A DNA stretch of 64,000 bases from Streptomyces sp. VRA16 Mangrove soil (GCF_017377775.1 NZ_JAFVLN010000018.1:124001-188000); one strand, 5' to 3'. Counted from the stretch's first letter, positions 53,297 to 62,251 are shown. The notes: generated from the sequence alone by a model not told the origin. Numbers and translations: made by a program.

Positions 53297-53788
53297 ATGA
53301 GCACCACCCGGCCCTACTCGCCGGGCGACCGCGGCCCCGAGTCCGGTGACGAGCCGGCCGGTGAGGGACGCCAGGTCCGCAGGCTGAGCCTGGGCGACGC
53401 GAGCGGCATCGTGCCGCTGGCCCGCGACTTCACCCGGGACGCGCTGCACGCGTGGGGCTGGCTGCCCGCCTCGACCGCGGACCGCAGAGCCGCCGCGGAG
53501 GATGTCCTGCTCGTGGTCTCCGAGCTGGTCACCAACGCCTGCCTGCACGCCGAGGGCCCGGACGAGCTGGCCCTGTTCTACGGGGACTCCGCGTCCAACA
53601 AGGTGCTGCGCATCGAGGTCTCCGACCGCGGCGCGGGCCAGCCCGCCCCGCGCACCCCGCACCGCGCGGGCCGCCCCGGTGGTCACGGCATGTTCATCGT
53701 CCAGCGGCTCTGTCTCGACTGGGGGGTCGTGCGCACCCCGGGGGTCACCGGGAAGACCGTGTGGGCCGAGGTCGGCGCCCCCGCCTGA
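53297..53788 (+). CDS. Anti-sigma regulatory factor, HATPase_c_2 (RsbW/SpoIIAB-like)
   Basis: A 163-residue GHKL ATPase/Ser-kinase. The N box is VVSELVTNACLHAEGP near residue 75, the G1 box is EVSDRGAGQP, and the G2 box is GRPGGHGMFIVQRL. Such proteins bind a sigma factor and phosphorylate a STAS antagonist. ATG 53297 is chosen for GAGGTGAAG eight bases upstream, over the in-frame GTG 53291. The 258 bases before it have no gene. A terminator follows the stop. Confidence 0.88.
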   Translation: MSTTRPYSPGDRGPESGDEPAGEGRQVRRLSLGDASGIVPLARDFTRDALHAWGWLPASTADRRAAAEDVLLVVSELVTNACLHAEGPDELALFYGDSASNKVLRIEVSDRGAGQPAPRTPHRAGRPGGHGMFIVQRLCLDWGVVRTPGVTGKTVWAEVGAPA

Positions 53789-53810
53789 GTCGCGTTTCGT
53801 ACGTATTTCC

Positions 53811-53849
53811 GAGCGCCCTGGATCGTCTTCGATCCGGGGCGCTCTTTGT
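53811..53849 (+). terminator. Terminator after the anti-sigma gene
   Basis: GAGCGCCCTGGATC pairs with GATCCGGGGCGCTC around GTCTTC, followed by TTTGTCTT. Confidence 0.8.
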
Positions 53850-53935
53850 CTTCCCTCGGCAAGGCCCCGGGCGTACCTTGAGCCACCCGCATCTGATGAA
53901 CCGTCAGTAACCGTCGGTGTGAAGGGAATCTCGAG

Positions 53936-54643
53936 GTGTCGTACCGGACGTACCAGAAACGAACCGCCGCGTTCGCGCTCAGCGCGGCCCTGGCCGGCTC
54001 GGCGGTGCTGATGGCCGCCCCCACCGCCTCGGCCACGGTGCAGAACGTCAACTACCAGTGCGCGACGCCGATCGGGAAGAAGGGCGCCGTCTCCCCGATC
54101 GACATGAAGTCCGTCAAGAGCGGCAGCGGCTACAAGATCACGATGTCCTTCCAGAAGGGCGTCTCCTCCAGCCCGGTCGAACTCGGCAAGGGCGCGATGA
54201 AGCCCAGCGCGATCATCAAGGTGGGCGGCGCCGACTCCGGCCAGTTCACCGCGACCGGGCCCGCGAACGCGGCGGCGATCCCCGCCAACACCCCCATCAA
54301 GATCAGCGACCTGACCGGCACGTACACGCCGGAGAAGAGCGGCAACGTGACGTTCACGGCCGGCGTCCTGACCATCAAGGCGCTCGGCACGACGACGACG
54401 TGCACGCCCTCCAACAGCCCGAAGCCGTCCCTGCAGCTGGACGTCAAGGCGGCCGCCGGCGGCGCGGGCTCCTCCGGTTCCGGCTCGTCCGGCTCCTCCC
54501 AGTCGGCCCCGTCGGGCGGCGAACTCCCGCAGACGGGCCCGGAGGACTCGGCGGTCGCACTGGGCACGCTGGGGGGAACGGTCCTGCTGGTGGGGGCGGC
54601 AGGCAGCCTCTGGCTGACCCGCCGCAGGCGATCGGCGCCCTGA
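53936..54643 (+). CDS. Sortase-anchored surface protein (LPQTG), one surface domain
   Basis: A 235-residue secreted protein. It has a signal peptide (1 to about 33, ending APTASA), one domain of about 120 residues with a Cys pair (NVNYQCATPIG ... TTTTCTP), a Gly/Ser linker, then a sorting signal: LPQTG, a hydrophobic helix (VALGTLGGTVLLVGAAGSLWL) and an RRRR tail. The domain's middle (KISDLTGTYTPEKSG, GVLTIKALGTTTTCTP) recurs in the larger protein at 56809, so the two are paralogous building blocks. GAAGGGA precedes GTG 53936. Function unknown. Sortase is not encoded nearby. Confidence 0.82.
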   Translation: MSYRTYQKRTAAFALSAALAGSAVLMAAPTASATVQNVNYQCATPIGKKGAVSPIDMKSVKSGSGYKITMSFQKGVSSSPVELGKGAMKPSAIIKVGGADSGQFTATGPANAAAIPANTPIKISDLTGTYTPEKSGNVTFTAGVLTIKALGTTTTCTPSNSPKPSLQLDVKAAAGGAGSSGSGSSGSSQSAPSGGELPQTGPEDSAVALGTLGGTVLLVGAAGSLWLTRRRRSAP

Positions 54644-54700
54644 AGGGGCGCGGGGCAGTGTCGATATGCGGCTACCGCCGCGTGAGCGCGAGCAACCACG
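54644..54700. repeat. Variant copy of the dispersed intergenic repeat
   Basis: GAAGGGGCGCGGGGCAGTGT followed by CGATATGCGGCTACCGCCGC and GCGCGAGCAACCAC is a form of the repeat common in Streptomyces spacers. Because it covers the ATG at 54666, it argues that the next gene begins at 54702. Confidence 0.6.
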
Positions 54701-54701
54701 C

Positions 54702-55676
54702 ATGACCCGCGCTCGCGAACGAAACCGAGGCCGCCACGGCGCCTGGGCGTTGCTCGGTGCCGCCCTCCTGGCATGGGGCGGCGCCGAGGTGCCCGGAACC
54801 GCGGCGGCAGCCACCCCCACCTGGACGCTCACCCCCTCCGCGGGCGGCGGCTCACGCCCCGCCGCGGACGACGGCCGTCCGTACATCTACGCGGAGGGCA
54901 CCCCCGGCACCGTCCTGGAGGACAAGGTGGCCGTCACCAACCCGACGACGAGGCCGCTCACCGTCACCCTGCGCGGCGCCGACGCGGACAACCGCACCGA
55001 CGGCGCCCTGGGCCTGCGCAGGAAGGCCCGCGACACCGGTGCCTGGATCCGCTTCGCCGAGCGGACGGTGAAGGTCCCGGCCCGCACCCGCGCCGAGGTC
55101 CCGTTCACGGTCACCGTCCCCACGGGAGCCACCCCGGGCGACCACCCGGGCGCGATCCTGGCGAGCGGCGGTGGCCGGGACGCCGGGGTCAGCATCCGGC
55201 TGCGGGTCAGCGGCCCCACCCTCTCCGCGCTCACCGTCGAGCACGTACGCGTCGAGCACGGCGACTCCATCGCGTACGACGTGGTGAACCGCGGCAACAC
55301 CACGCTCACGCCCCGCCTCGCGGTGAAGGCCGACGGGGTCTTCGGCACCGTCCTCGACAAGCGCGCCCGCACGCTGCCCGTCGAGCTGCTTCCGGGCCGC
55401 CGCGTCACCCTCACCGAGCCGTGGCCGGGCGCCCCCGCGCTCGACTCGGTCGACGTGAAGGTGACGGTCACCGCGGGCGGCGGCGCGACCGGCTCGGCGA
55501 CGGCCACGGCCCGGTTCGTGCCCTGGGGCGCGCTCGGCGGCGGCCTCGCCGTACTCGCGGGCGCGGGCTGCGCCGCCTCCTGGTACGTCCGCAGCCGAGG
55601 CGGCAGCAGACGGCCCCTGCGCATCCCACTCCTCAGCAACCGACGGAACCCGAGCACCCAAAGGGGAACGCCATGA
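54702..55676 (+). CDS. DUF916/WxL-associated membrane-anchored surface protein
   Basis: A 324-residue protein with a signal peptide (to about residue 37, GTAAAA). An N-terminal DUF916-type domain follows, the peptidoglycan-interacting half of WxL-associated proteins: DKVAVTNPTTRPLTVTLRG, GAWIRFAERTVKVPARTRAEVPFTV and TPGDHPGAILAS. A second beta-sandwich comes next (about 175-270), then a C-terminal membrane helix (ALGGGLAVLAGAGCAASWYV) and a basic tail. ATG 54702 is preferred because the earlier ATG 54666 lies inside a dispersed repeat. It overlaps the next gene (ATGA). In Firmicutes such proteins sit in WxL operons; here they go with LPxTG-type proteins, an unusual mixture. Confidence 0.78.
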   Translation: MTRARERNRGRHGAWALLGAALLAWGGAEVPGTAAAATPTWTLTPSAGGGSRPAADDGRPYIYAEGTPGTVLEDKVAVTNPTTRPLTVTLRGADADNRTDGALGLRRKARDTGAWIRFAERTVKVPARTRAEVPFTVTVPTGATPGDHPGAILASGGGRDAGVSIRLRVSGPTLSALTVEHVRVEHGDSIAYDVVNRGNTTLTPRLAVKADGVFGTVLDKRARTLPVELLPGRRVTLTEPWPGAPALDSVDVKVTVTAGGGATGSATATARFVPWGALGGGLAVLAGAGCAASWYVRSRGGSRRPLRIPLLSNRRNPSTQRGTP

Positions 55677-56812
55677 ACCGCCGCAGGGCCCGCGCACCGC
55701 GGCTGCTCACCGTCCTGGCCCTCGTCGCCGCGCTGGTCGCGGGAGCCGCTCCCTGGGCGGCGGCAGCCGACGGCAAACCGGCCGTCACGCTCTCCAGGTC
55801 CCAGGCGGGAACGGGCGGTTCGGTCACCGTGAAGGGCACGGGCTGGGGGTCGAAGGCGCTGCTGATGCTGCTGATCTGCGGGCAGTCGAGCCCCGACCGC
55901 GGCGTCATCGGCGGCACCAACTCCTGCGCCAACGCCGACGGGCTCGCCGTCACCACCACCGCCGCCGGCACGTTCAGCAAGAAGCTGCCGGTCGCCGAGC
56001 CGCCCGCGGCGTGCCCCTGCGTCGTGCACGTGGCCACCGCGACCGGGCAGAAGCAGCAGGCGGACGCCGCGTTCCTGGTGGCGGGACACCCGGTGAAGGC
56101 GCTGCCGAAGGAGTCCGCGGGCGGCAGCCTGTCCATGGTCACCGACACCCGGCTCGAAGGATCGAGCGGCATCCTCACCTGGTTCGGGGCGCCGCCCTCG
56201 CGGAAGTTCACCTTCACCGTCGGCAACGTCGGCTCGAACGCCGTGAAGAACCCGGTCTTCCAGGTCGGCACGTCCCACGGGGTGTTCGCGCCCCAGTGGG
56301 AGGAGCAGCAGTGGCGCGGCACCGTCCAGCCGGGCCGCAAGGCGCGGATCACCCTCCCCGTGGAACTGTCGGCGGGCGCCCACGGCAGCTATCTGGTCTC
56401 GCTGAAGTACGACGGCAAGGTCCTCGCCGAACAGCCCTGGGGCGTGGGCCGCCCCTGGGGCGTCACGCTCTTCTGGATCCTGCTCTGCGTCGTCGTGCCC
56501 GCCGCCGTGTTCCGGATCGGCATGGCCGTCGTCGACCGGATCGGGCCGCGCGACCGGCACTTTGCGCAGGGCCGCCACCGCGGCGCCCAGCGCCTTGCCG
56601 AACTCACGGTGAAACTGCCCAGGTTGAGGATCCCGCAGCAGGATCCGGGGAAGCCGGCTCCGGCCGTCCCCGCCGCACCACCGAACGGGACCCCCACCAC
56701 GACCACGACCACCCTGCCCTGGTTCACCCCGGACACCGCTCCGGGGGCACCGGCGGCCGGTCAGCTCTCCGCACCGCCCGACAACAGCCCGACGACGAAA
56801 GGAAACACGTGA
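55673..56812 (+). CDS. Secreted, membrane-anchored protein with Ig-like domain
   Basis: A 379-residue protein with a signal peptide (to about 34, AAAADG) and a neocarzinostatin/Ig-like beta domain (about 35-140: SQAGTGGSVTVKGTGWG, with Cys in LICGQ, NSCAN and ACPCVV). A second extracytoplasmic domain follows (about 155-255: RKFTFTVGNVGSNAVKNPVF), then one membrane helix (WGVTLFWILLCVVVPAAVFRIG, about 262-283) and a cytoplasmic tail of about 95 residues ending in Pro/Thr-rich sequence. It overlaps both neighbours by four bases, so it is translated in step with the DUF916 and LAETG proteins. Function unknown. Confidence 0.72.
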   Translation: MNRRRARAPRLLTVLALVAALVAGAAPWAAAADGKPAVTLSRSQAGTGGSVTVKGTGWGSKALLMLLICGQSSPDRGVIGGTNSCANADGLAVTTTAAGTFSKKLPVAEPPAACPCVVHVATATGQKQQADAAFLVAGHPVKALPKESAGGSLSMVTDTRLEGSSGILTWFGAPPSRKFTFTVGNVGSNAVKNPVFQVGTSHGVFAPQWEEQQWRGTVQPGRKARITLPVELSAGAHGSYLVSLKYDGKVLAEQPWGVGRPWGVTLFWILLCVVVPAAVFRIGMAVVDRIGPRDRHFAQGRHRGAQRLAELTVKLPRLRIPQQDPGKPAPAVPAAPPNGTPTTTTTTLPWFTPDTAPGAPAAGQLSAPPDNSPTTKGNT

Positions 56813-58179
56813 GCACCCAACGGAGAGTCAGTGCGGCCGGCGCCGCCCTGGTGCTCGGCGGGGCGGGACTGCTGTTCCTCGCGTCCCCCGCGCAGGCCGC
56901 CGACGTCTCGTACAAGACCGAGTGCATCCCGCCCGCGATCTCCGGGCTCGACCCGGTCGAGGGCACCACGGAGGCCGAGATCACGGCCCCGGCCACCGCG
57001 AAGGTGGGCGACGAGGTCGAGGTGACCTGGAAGTTCGTCCAGGCCGCCTCCAAGAACCCGGACGTCCTCGACCTGGGCGAGAACACCGTGCAGCCCACCG
57101 GCACGCTCAAGGCGGCCGGGGCGCAGGTCGCCGACATCGCCATGTCCGGGCCGCGGGAGAACCCGGCGATCCCCAAGAACAGCCCCATGAAGCTGTCCAC
57201 GATGAAGGGCAAGATCAAGCTGACCAAAGCCGGGGACCTGACGCTCACCCCGGACGCGTACACCATCAACGTCAGCAAGCCCGTCTCCACGGACACCAAG
57301 TGCTCGCCGAAGGAGACCGTGAAGCCCGGCGCGACCATCAAGGTCACCGACGGCGGCGGCTCGTCGGGCTCGGGCGGTACGACGAGCGGCGGCGGCACGA
57401 CCACCGGCGGCGGGTCGTCGTCCAGCGGCGGCGGTACGTCCACCGGCGGCGGTTCCTCGACCGGCGGCAGCACGACGAGCACGGGCGGCTCCACCGCGGG
57501 GGGATCCACCGGCGGCGGCAGCGGCCAGACCGACTTCACGGGCAAGGAGGTCAGCACGCCCTACGCCTGCAAGACGCCCATCGGTGACAAGAGCGCGACG
57601 TCCCCGGTGCAGATCAACGCGAAGAAGGACGGCGGCAACTACGCCCTGACCGTCCAGTTCAAGAAGTCCGTCATGGACAGCCCCGCCGACATCCCGGCCG
57701 ACTCGGTCAAGCCGTCGATGGAGGTGAAGCTGGGCGGCGCCGACAAGGGCACCGTCCACGTCGAGGGCCCGACCAACAAGGAGCCCATCAAGACCGGCGA
57801 CCCGATGACCATCCCCGACCTGACCGGCACCTACAAGCCGGGCGCCGACGGCAAGTCGACGCTGTCCCCGGGCGTCCTCACGGTGAAGGCCCTGGGCACG
57901 ACGACCACCTGCACCCCGACCAAGGCCGACGTCTCCCTCGAACTCGACACGTCGGCGGTCGAGGGCGGCGCCTCGGGCAGCACCGGCTCGGGCTCCTCGG
58001 GCTCCGGCTCGTCCGGCTCCGCCACGAGCGCGGGCGGCACCGGCGGCGGCCTCGCCGAGACGGGCGCCTCGAACGACGGCGCCCTGCGCGCGCTCGGCCT
58101 GGTGGCCGGCACGGTGATCCTGCTGGGCGGCGCCGTGTTCACGTTCCTGCCGAAGCGGCGGATGGGCAGGACGCGCTGA
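56809..58179 (+). CDS. Sortase-anchored surface protein (LAETG) with two repeated domains
   Basis: A 456-residue secreted protein. It has a signal peptide (to about 32, SPAQAAD), a first domain (about 33-180, VSYKTECIPP ... TDTKCSP) with a Cys pair, a long Gly/Ser/Thr linker (about 184-243), and a second domain (about 250-385). That second domain clearly matches the domain of the 53936 protein (CKTPIGDKSATSPVQI, TIPDLTGTYKPGADG, GVLTVKALGTTTTCTP). It ends in the sorting signal LAETG, a hydrophobic helix and basic tail. LAxTG is the class E motif used by high-GC actinobacteria, as with chaplins. GTG 56809 overlaps the upstream stop. A terminator follows. Confidence 0.83.
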   Translation: MSTQRRVSAAGAALVLGGAGLLFLASPAQAADVSYKTECIPPAISGLDPVEGTTEAEITAPATAKVGDEVEVTWKFVQAASKNPDVLDLGENTVQPTGTLKAAGAQVADIAMSGPRENPAIPKNSPMKLSTMKGKIKLTKAGDLTLTPDAYTINVSKPVSTDTKCSPKETVKPGATIKVTDGGGSSGSGGTTSGGGTTTGGGSSSSGGGTSTGGGSSTGGSTTSTGGSTAGGSTGGGSGQTDFTGKEVSTPYACKTPIGDKSATSPVQINAKKDGGNYALTVQFKKSVMDSPADIPADSVKPSMEVKLGGADKGTVHVEGPTNKEPIKTGDPMTIPDLTGTYKPGADGKSTLSPGVLTVKALGTTTTCTPTKADVSLELDTSAVEGGASGSTGSGSSGSGSSGSATSAGGTGGGLAETGASNDGALRALGLVAGTVILLGGAVFTFLPKRRMGRTR

Positions 58180-58185
58180 GCGACG

Positions 58186-58229
58186 GCGAAGGGGCCGCCG
58201 CACCCGACCGGGTGCGGCGGCCCCTTCGC
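58186..58229. terminator. Bidirectional terminator between the surface cluster and POT transporter
   Basis: GCGAAGGGGCCGCCGCACCC pairs perfectly with GGGTGCGGCGGCCCCTTCGC (20 bp) around GACC between convergent genes. Confidence 0.85.
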
Positions 58230-58245
58230 GCAGGAGCGGGGAACG

Positions 58246-59739
58246 TCAGTTGACGGAACCCATGAGCGCCTTGACCTTCTTGCGGTACATCCAGATGCCG
58301 ATACCGGCGACGACCGCGAGAGCCGCCTCGATGGCGACCGCGCCCGTCGTGTTCAGGTCGACACCGGCGGTCGAGAGCAGACCGGTGACCGAGTCGCCCG
58401 CGGTGACCGCGAGGAACCAGACACCCATCATCTGCGCGCTGTACTTCGCCGGGGCCATCTTGGTCGTGACCGAGAGGCCGACCGGGGAGAGGCACAGCTC
58501 ACCGACGGTCTGGATGAAGTAGATCGCGACCAGCCACATCGGGGAGACCTTGCCGCCGTTCGCGGCGGTGTCGATCAGCGGGATGAGGAAGACGACGAAG
58601 GAGATACCGATCAGCGCCAGCGACGACGCGAACTTCACGGCCGTGCTCGGCTCCTTGCCGCGCTTGTTCAGCCAGATCCAGGCGGAGGCGACCACGGGGG
58701 CCAGCGCCATGATGAAGATCGGGTTCAGCGACTGGTACCAGGACGTCGGGAAGTCGAACCCGAGCAGGGAGTTCGTCGTCGAGCTCTCACCGAAGATCGA
58801 AAGCGTCGAGCCGTTCTGGTCGTAGATCATCCAGAAGATGGCGGCGACGACGAAGAACCAGACGTAGCCGGAGAGCTTGGACTGCTCCTCGCCCGTCAGC
58901 TCCTTGTCGGTCTTCATGCGGTACAGCACCGCGATCGGGATGATCAGACCGATCAGGGTCAGCGGAACCAGGACCCAGTTCAGCGTGTAGTGGCCGGTGG
59001 CCACGACGATCACGTAGAAGACCGCGGCGACGGCCGCCCAGATCAGGCTCGTGCGCAGCGCCTTGGCCTTCTCCTGCGCGGTGGCGGGCTTGGTGACGAT
59101 GTTGCTCTGCGAGCTCAGGTGACGGGTGCCGAGGAGGAACTGGGCCAGACCCAGGGCCATGCCGACCGCGGCGAGCGCGAAGCCGAAGTGCCAGTTGACG
59201 TTCTCACCCACGGTGCCGATCGTCAGCGGCGCCAGGAAGGCACCCAGGTTGATGCCGATGTAGAAGACCGTGAAGCCACTGTCGCGGCGCGGATCCTCGG
59301 GGCCCTGGTACAGGTGGCCGACCATCGTGGAGATGTTGGCCTTGAGCAGACCCGAACCGATCGCCACGAGGCCGAGGCCCGCGAAGAAGGAGCCCGAGTT
59401 CGGCAGGGCCAGCGTGATGTGGCCGAGGATCACGATCGAGGCGCCGATGGCGACCGTCTTGCGCGGGCCCCAGAAGCGGTCCGCGAACCAGCCGCCGGGC
59501 ATGGCGAGCAGGTAGACCATGGACATGTAGACCGAGTAGATCGCCGTCGCCGTGGCCGCGTTCATGTGCAGGCCGCTCGGCGCGATCAGGTAGAGCGGGA
59601 GCAGGGCCTTCATGCCGTAGAAGCTGAAGCGCTCCCACATCTCGGTCATGAACAAAGTGGCCAGTCCGCGGGGGTGGCCGAAGAAGGTCTTCTCGGAACC
59701 GGGGGTACCGGTCGAGTCCTTCGTCAGGCTGGACGCCAT
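58246..59739 (-). CDS. POT/PTR-family peptide transporter
   Basis: A 497-residue proton-coupled oligopeptide symporter with about fourteen membrane helices. Family signatures: TEMWERFSFYGMKALLPLYL (the ExxER-type motif), GGWFADRFWGPRKT, FTVFYIGINLGAFLAPL and GELCLSPVGLSV near residue 410. It imports di- and tripeptides and may affect development by taking up nutrients or signals. It is divergent from a two-component system with 511 bases between the starts, in which I find no further gene. Confidence 0.92.
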   Translation of the reverse strand: MASSLTKDSTGTPGSEKTFFGHPRGLATLFMTEMWERFSFYGMKALLPLYLIAPSGLHMNAATATAIYSVYMSMVYLLAMPGGWFADRFWGPRKTVAIGASIVILGHITLALPNSGSFFAGLGLVAIGSGLLKANISTMVGHLYQGPEDPRRDSGFTVFYIGINLGAFLAPLTIGTVGENVNWHFGFALAAVGMALGLAQFLLGTRHLSSQSNIVTKPATAQEKAKALRTSLIWAAVAAVFYVIVVATGHYTLNWVLVPLTLIGLIIPIAVLYRMKTDKELTGEEQSKLSGYVWFFVVAAIFWMIYDQNGSTLSIFGESSTTNSLLGFDFPTSWYQSLNPIFIMALAPVVASAWIWLNKRGKEPSTAVKFASSLALIGISFVVFLIPLIDTAANGGKVSPMWLVAIYFIQTVGELCLSPVGLSVTTKMAPAKYSAQMMGVWFLAVTAGDSVTGLLSTAGVDLNTTGAVAIEAALAVVAGIGIWMYRKKVKALMGSVN

Positions 59740-60250
59740 GGTCGATCCTCGTGGGGGTCAGGACGCGCGGCGCAGAGTGGCTGCGCGCCCGGTGGGGGGC
59801 GGCCGGCACCGAGTTCCGCCGACCTCTCCACGCCCGGGGAGGGGTACACGGCAGGACTTCGGGATCCACACCCCGTCGCACGCTTCCTTACGTGTTCGGG
59901 GGCCCGGCCACAGGTCATTCCGTTCAAGGCTGGAGGAAACCAGCTCACACATGAAAGGGACCTTCGGGCGCAGTGCGCTCCAAAAGTCCCCCAGTAGTGC
60001 ATCAGGCGTTCGGTCACCATACGACACGACAGTGCGGCATATGGAAGGACTTGAGAGATGGATCACAGGTCGTGACGGAACCGACCTGGGGATTCCAAGG
60101 TGTTTCTCAGGATCTCACCTCAGAGACAGAGGACGCGACAGCGGAAGTCATCGTTCCACTTCTTCGTGGCCCCGATACCGGGGCGGAGTACGACCGGTAC
60201 CGGCGGGGATCACCCCACGGGCCCCGTCCGGCGCGGACTACCATCACTCC
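59740..60250. other. Divergent promoter region between POT transporter and response regulator
   Basis: No gene is supported on either strand. TACCAT at 60239-60244 ends six bases before the response-regulator ATG. Confidence 0.5.
60239..60244 (+). promoter_or_regulatory. Putative -10 hexamer TACCAT of a leaderless transcript
   Basis: Ends six bases before ATG 60251, with no ribosome site between. Confidence 0.4.
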
Positions 60251-60928
60251 ATGACCCGTGTACTGCTCGCCGAGGACGACGCGTCCATCTCGGAGCCGCT
60301 GGCCCGCGCCCTGCGCCGGGAGGGTTACGAGGTCGAAGTGCGCGAGGACGGCCCCACCGCCCTCGACGCCGGACTGCAGGGAAGCATCGATCTCGTCGTA
60401 CTCGACCTGGGCCTGCCCGGGATGGACGGCCTGGAGGTGGCCCGGCGGCTGCGCGCCGAGGGGCACACGGTGCCGATCCTGATCCTCACCGCCCGCGCCG
60501 ACGAGGTGGACACGGTCGTCGGCCTGGACGCCGGCGCCGACGACTACGTCACCAAGCCGTTCCGGCTGGCCGAACTGCTGGCCCGGGTCCGGGCGCTGCT
60601 CCGGCGCGGCGCCGCCGAGCCCAAGGAGGCCCCGGCCACCCACGGCGTACGGATCGACGTCGAGTCGCACCGCGCCTGGATGGGCGACGAGGAGCTCCAG
60701 CTCACGGCCAAGGAGTTCGACCTGCTGCGGGTGCTCGTGCGTGACGCGGGCCGGGTCGTGACCCGGGACCAGCTGATGCGCGAGGTCTGGGACACCACGT
60801 GGTGGTCGTCGACCAAGACGCTCGACATGCACATCTCCTGGCTCAGGAAGAAGCTCGGCGACGACGCGGCCAACCCGCGGTACATCGCCACGGTGCGCGG
60901 GGTCGGCTTCCGGTTCGAGAAGAGCTGA
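60251..60928 (+). CDS. OmpR-family response regulator
   Basis: A 225-residue two-component regulator. In the receiver, the acidic pair is in LLAEDD, the phospho-acceptor is Asp52 in VVLDLGLPGMDG, switch Thr80 is in LILTARADEVD, and Lys102 is in DDYVTKPF. The C-terminal winged helix contains LQLTAKEFDLLRVLVRDAG and STKTLDMHISWLRKKLGDD. The start ATG 60251 fits a leaderless mRNA; the frame is open much further upstream, but without similarity. The partner kinase gene begins 31 bases downstream. No regulated target can be deduced beyond the divergent peptide transporter being a candidate. Confidence 0.92.
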   Translation: MTRVLLAEDDASISEPLARALRREGYEVEVREDGPTALDAGLQGSIDLVVLDLGLPGMDGLEVARRLRAEGHTVPILILTARADEVDTVVGLDAGADDYVTKPFRLAELLARVRALLRRGAAEPKEAPATHGVRIDVESHRAWMGDEELQLTAKEFDLLRVLVRDAGRVVTRDQLMREVWDTTWWSSTKTLDMHISWLRKKLGDDAANPRYIATVRGVGFRFEKS

Positions 60929-60959
60929 GCCCGTCCGCCGGTCCTGGAGACTGTGACGT

Positions 60960-62228
60960 ATGCGCCGCCGACTGATCAATTCCACGCTCGCCGTCGTCCT
61001 GGTCGTGATCGCCGTGTTCGGGATCTCCCTCGTCATCGTGGAGACCCGGACCATCACGAACAGCGCCCAGGAACGCGTGCAGTCGGAGGCCGTCCGGCTC
61101 GCCTCCATCGTCGACAGCCGGCTGATCGGCGACGAGCGGGTCACCGGCGACATCCTCAAGGACCAGGTCGCCGGTGAGCGCTACGCCGAGATCCGGATGC
61201 CGGGCCGCGACCCCATCGAGATCGGCACCAAACCCGTCGGCCAGGTCATCAGCTACACCGCCGACGGGGAACAGGGCGAGAAGGTCACCGTCCAGGAGCC
61301 CCGCTCCGAGGTGACCGCGGAGGTCGGCCGCACCCTGCTGCTGATCGCCGGGGTGGCGCTGCTCGCGATCGTCGCCGCCGTGCTGCTCGCCGTCCGCCAG
61401 GCCAACCGCCTCGCCTCACCGCTCACCGATCTGGCCTCCACGGCGGAGCGCCTGGGCTCCGGTGACCCGCGCCCGCGCCACAAGCGGTACGGGGTGCCCG
61501 AGCTGGACCGCGTCGCCGACGTCCTGGACGGCTCGGCCGAGCGCATCGCCCGCATGCTGACCGCCGAGCGGCGGCTGGCCGCCGACGCGTCGCACCAGCT
61601 GCGCACCCCCCTCACGGCGCTCTCCATGCGCCTGGAGGAGATCACGATGACCGAGGACCTCGACGAGGTGAAGGAGGAGGCGACGATCGCGCTCGCGCAG
61701 GTCGAGCGGCTCACCGACGTCGTCGAGCGGCTGCTGACCAACGCCCGCGACCCGCGCACCGGCTCCGCCGTCAGCTTCGACCTGGACGAGGTGATCAAGC
61801 AGCAGCTGGAGGAGTGGCGGCCCGCCTACCGCAGCGCCGGGCGCGCCATCGTCTCCTCCGGCAAGCGGCACCTCACGGCGGTCGGCACCCCGGGCGCGGT
61901 CGCCCAGGTGCTCGCCGCGCTGATCGAGAACTCGCTGATGCACGGCGGCGGCACCGTCGCCCTGCGCACCCGCGTCACCGGCAACCAGGCGGTCATCGAG
62001 GTCACGGACGAGGGCGCGGGCGTCCCCCCGGAGCTCGGCTCACGGATCTTCGAGCGGACCATCAGCGGCCGGAACTCGACGGGCATCGGCCTCGCGGTCG
62101 CCCGCGATCTCGCCGAGGCCGACGGAGGACGGCTGGAAATGCTCCAGGCGAGCCCGCCCGTCTTCGGCCTGTTCCTGTCCCGCACGCCGATGAAGAAGCA
62201 GACCGACGAGGCCGAGACGATCAGGTAG
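60960..62228 (+). CDS. Two-component sensor histidine kinase
   Basis: A 422-residue membrane kinase. It has TM1 (about 7-27), a small extracytoplasmic domain (about 28-124), TM2 (about 125-146) and HAMP (about 147-200). The dimerisation box has His212 in AADASHQLRTPLTAL, and the ATPase domain has the N box ALIENSLMHG, G1 DEGAGVPPEL, the F-box FERTISG and G2 STGIGLAVAR. The DASHQLRTPL spelling is typical of actinobacterial kinases. It pairs with the preceding regulator. CTGGAGACTGTG precedes ATG 60960. Confidence 0.92.
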   Translation: MRRRLINSTLAVVLVVIAVFGISLVIVETRTITNSAQERVQSEAVRLASIVDSRLIGDERVTGDILKDQVAGERYAEIRMPGRDPIEIGTKPVGQVISYTADGEQGEKVTVQEPRSEVTAEVGRTLLLIAGVALLAIVAAVLLAVRQANRLASPLTDLASTAERLGSGDPRPRHKRYGVPELDRVADVLDGSAERIARMLTAERRLAADASHQLRTPLTALSMRLEEITMTEDLDEVKEEATIALAQVERLTDVVERLLTNARDPRTGSAVSFDLDEVIKQQLEEWRPAYRSAGRAIVSSGKRHLTAVGTPGAVAQVLAALIENSLMHGGGTVALRTRVTGNQAVIEVTDEGAGVPPELGSRIFERTISGRNSTGIGLAVARDLAEADGGRLEMLQASPPVFGLFLSRTPMKKQTDEAETIR

Positions 62229-62251
62229 CCCGGCGGCCGCCGGGCGGCCGG

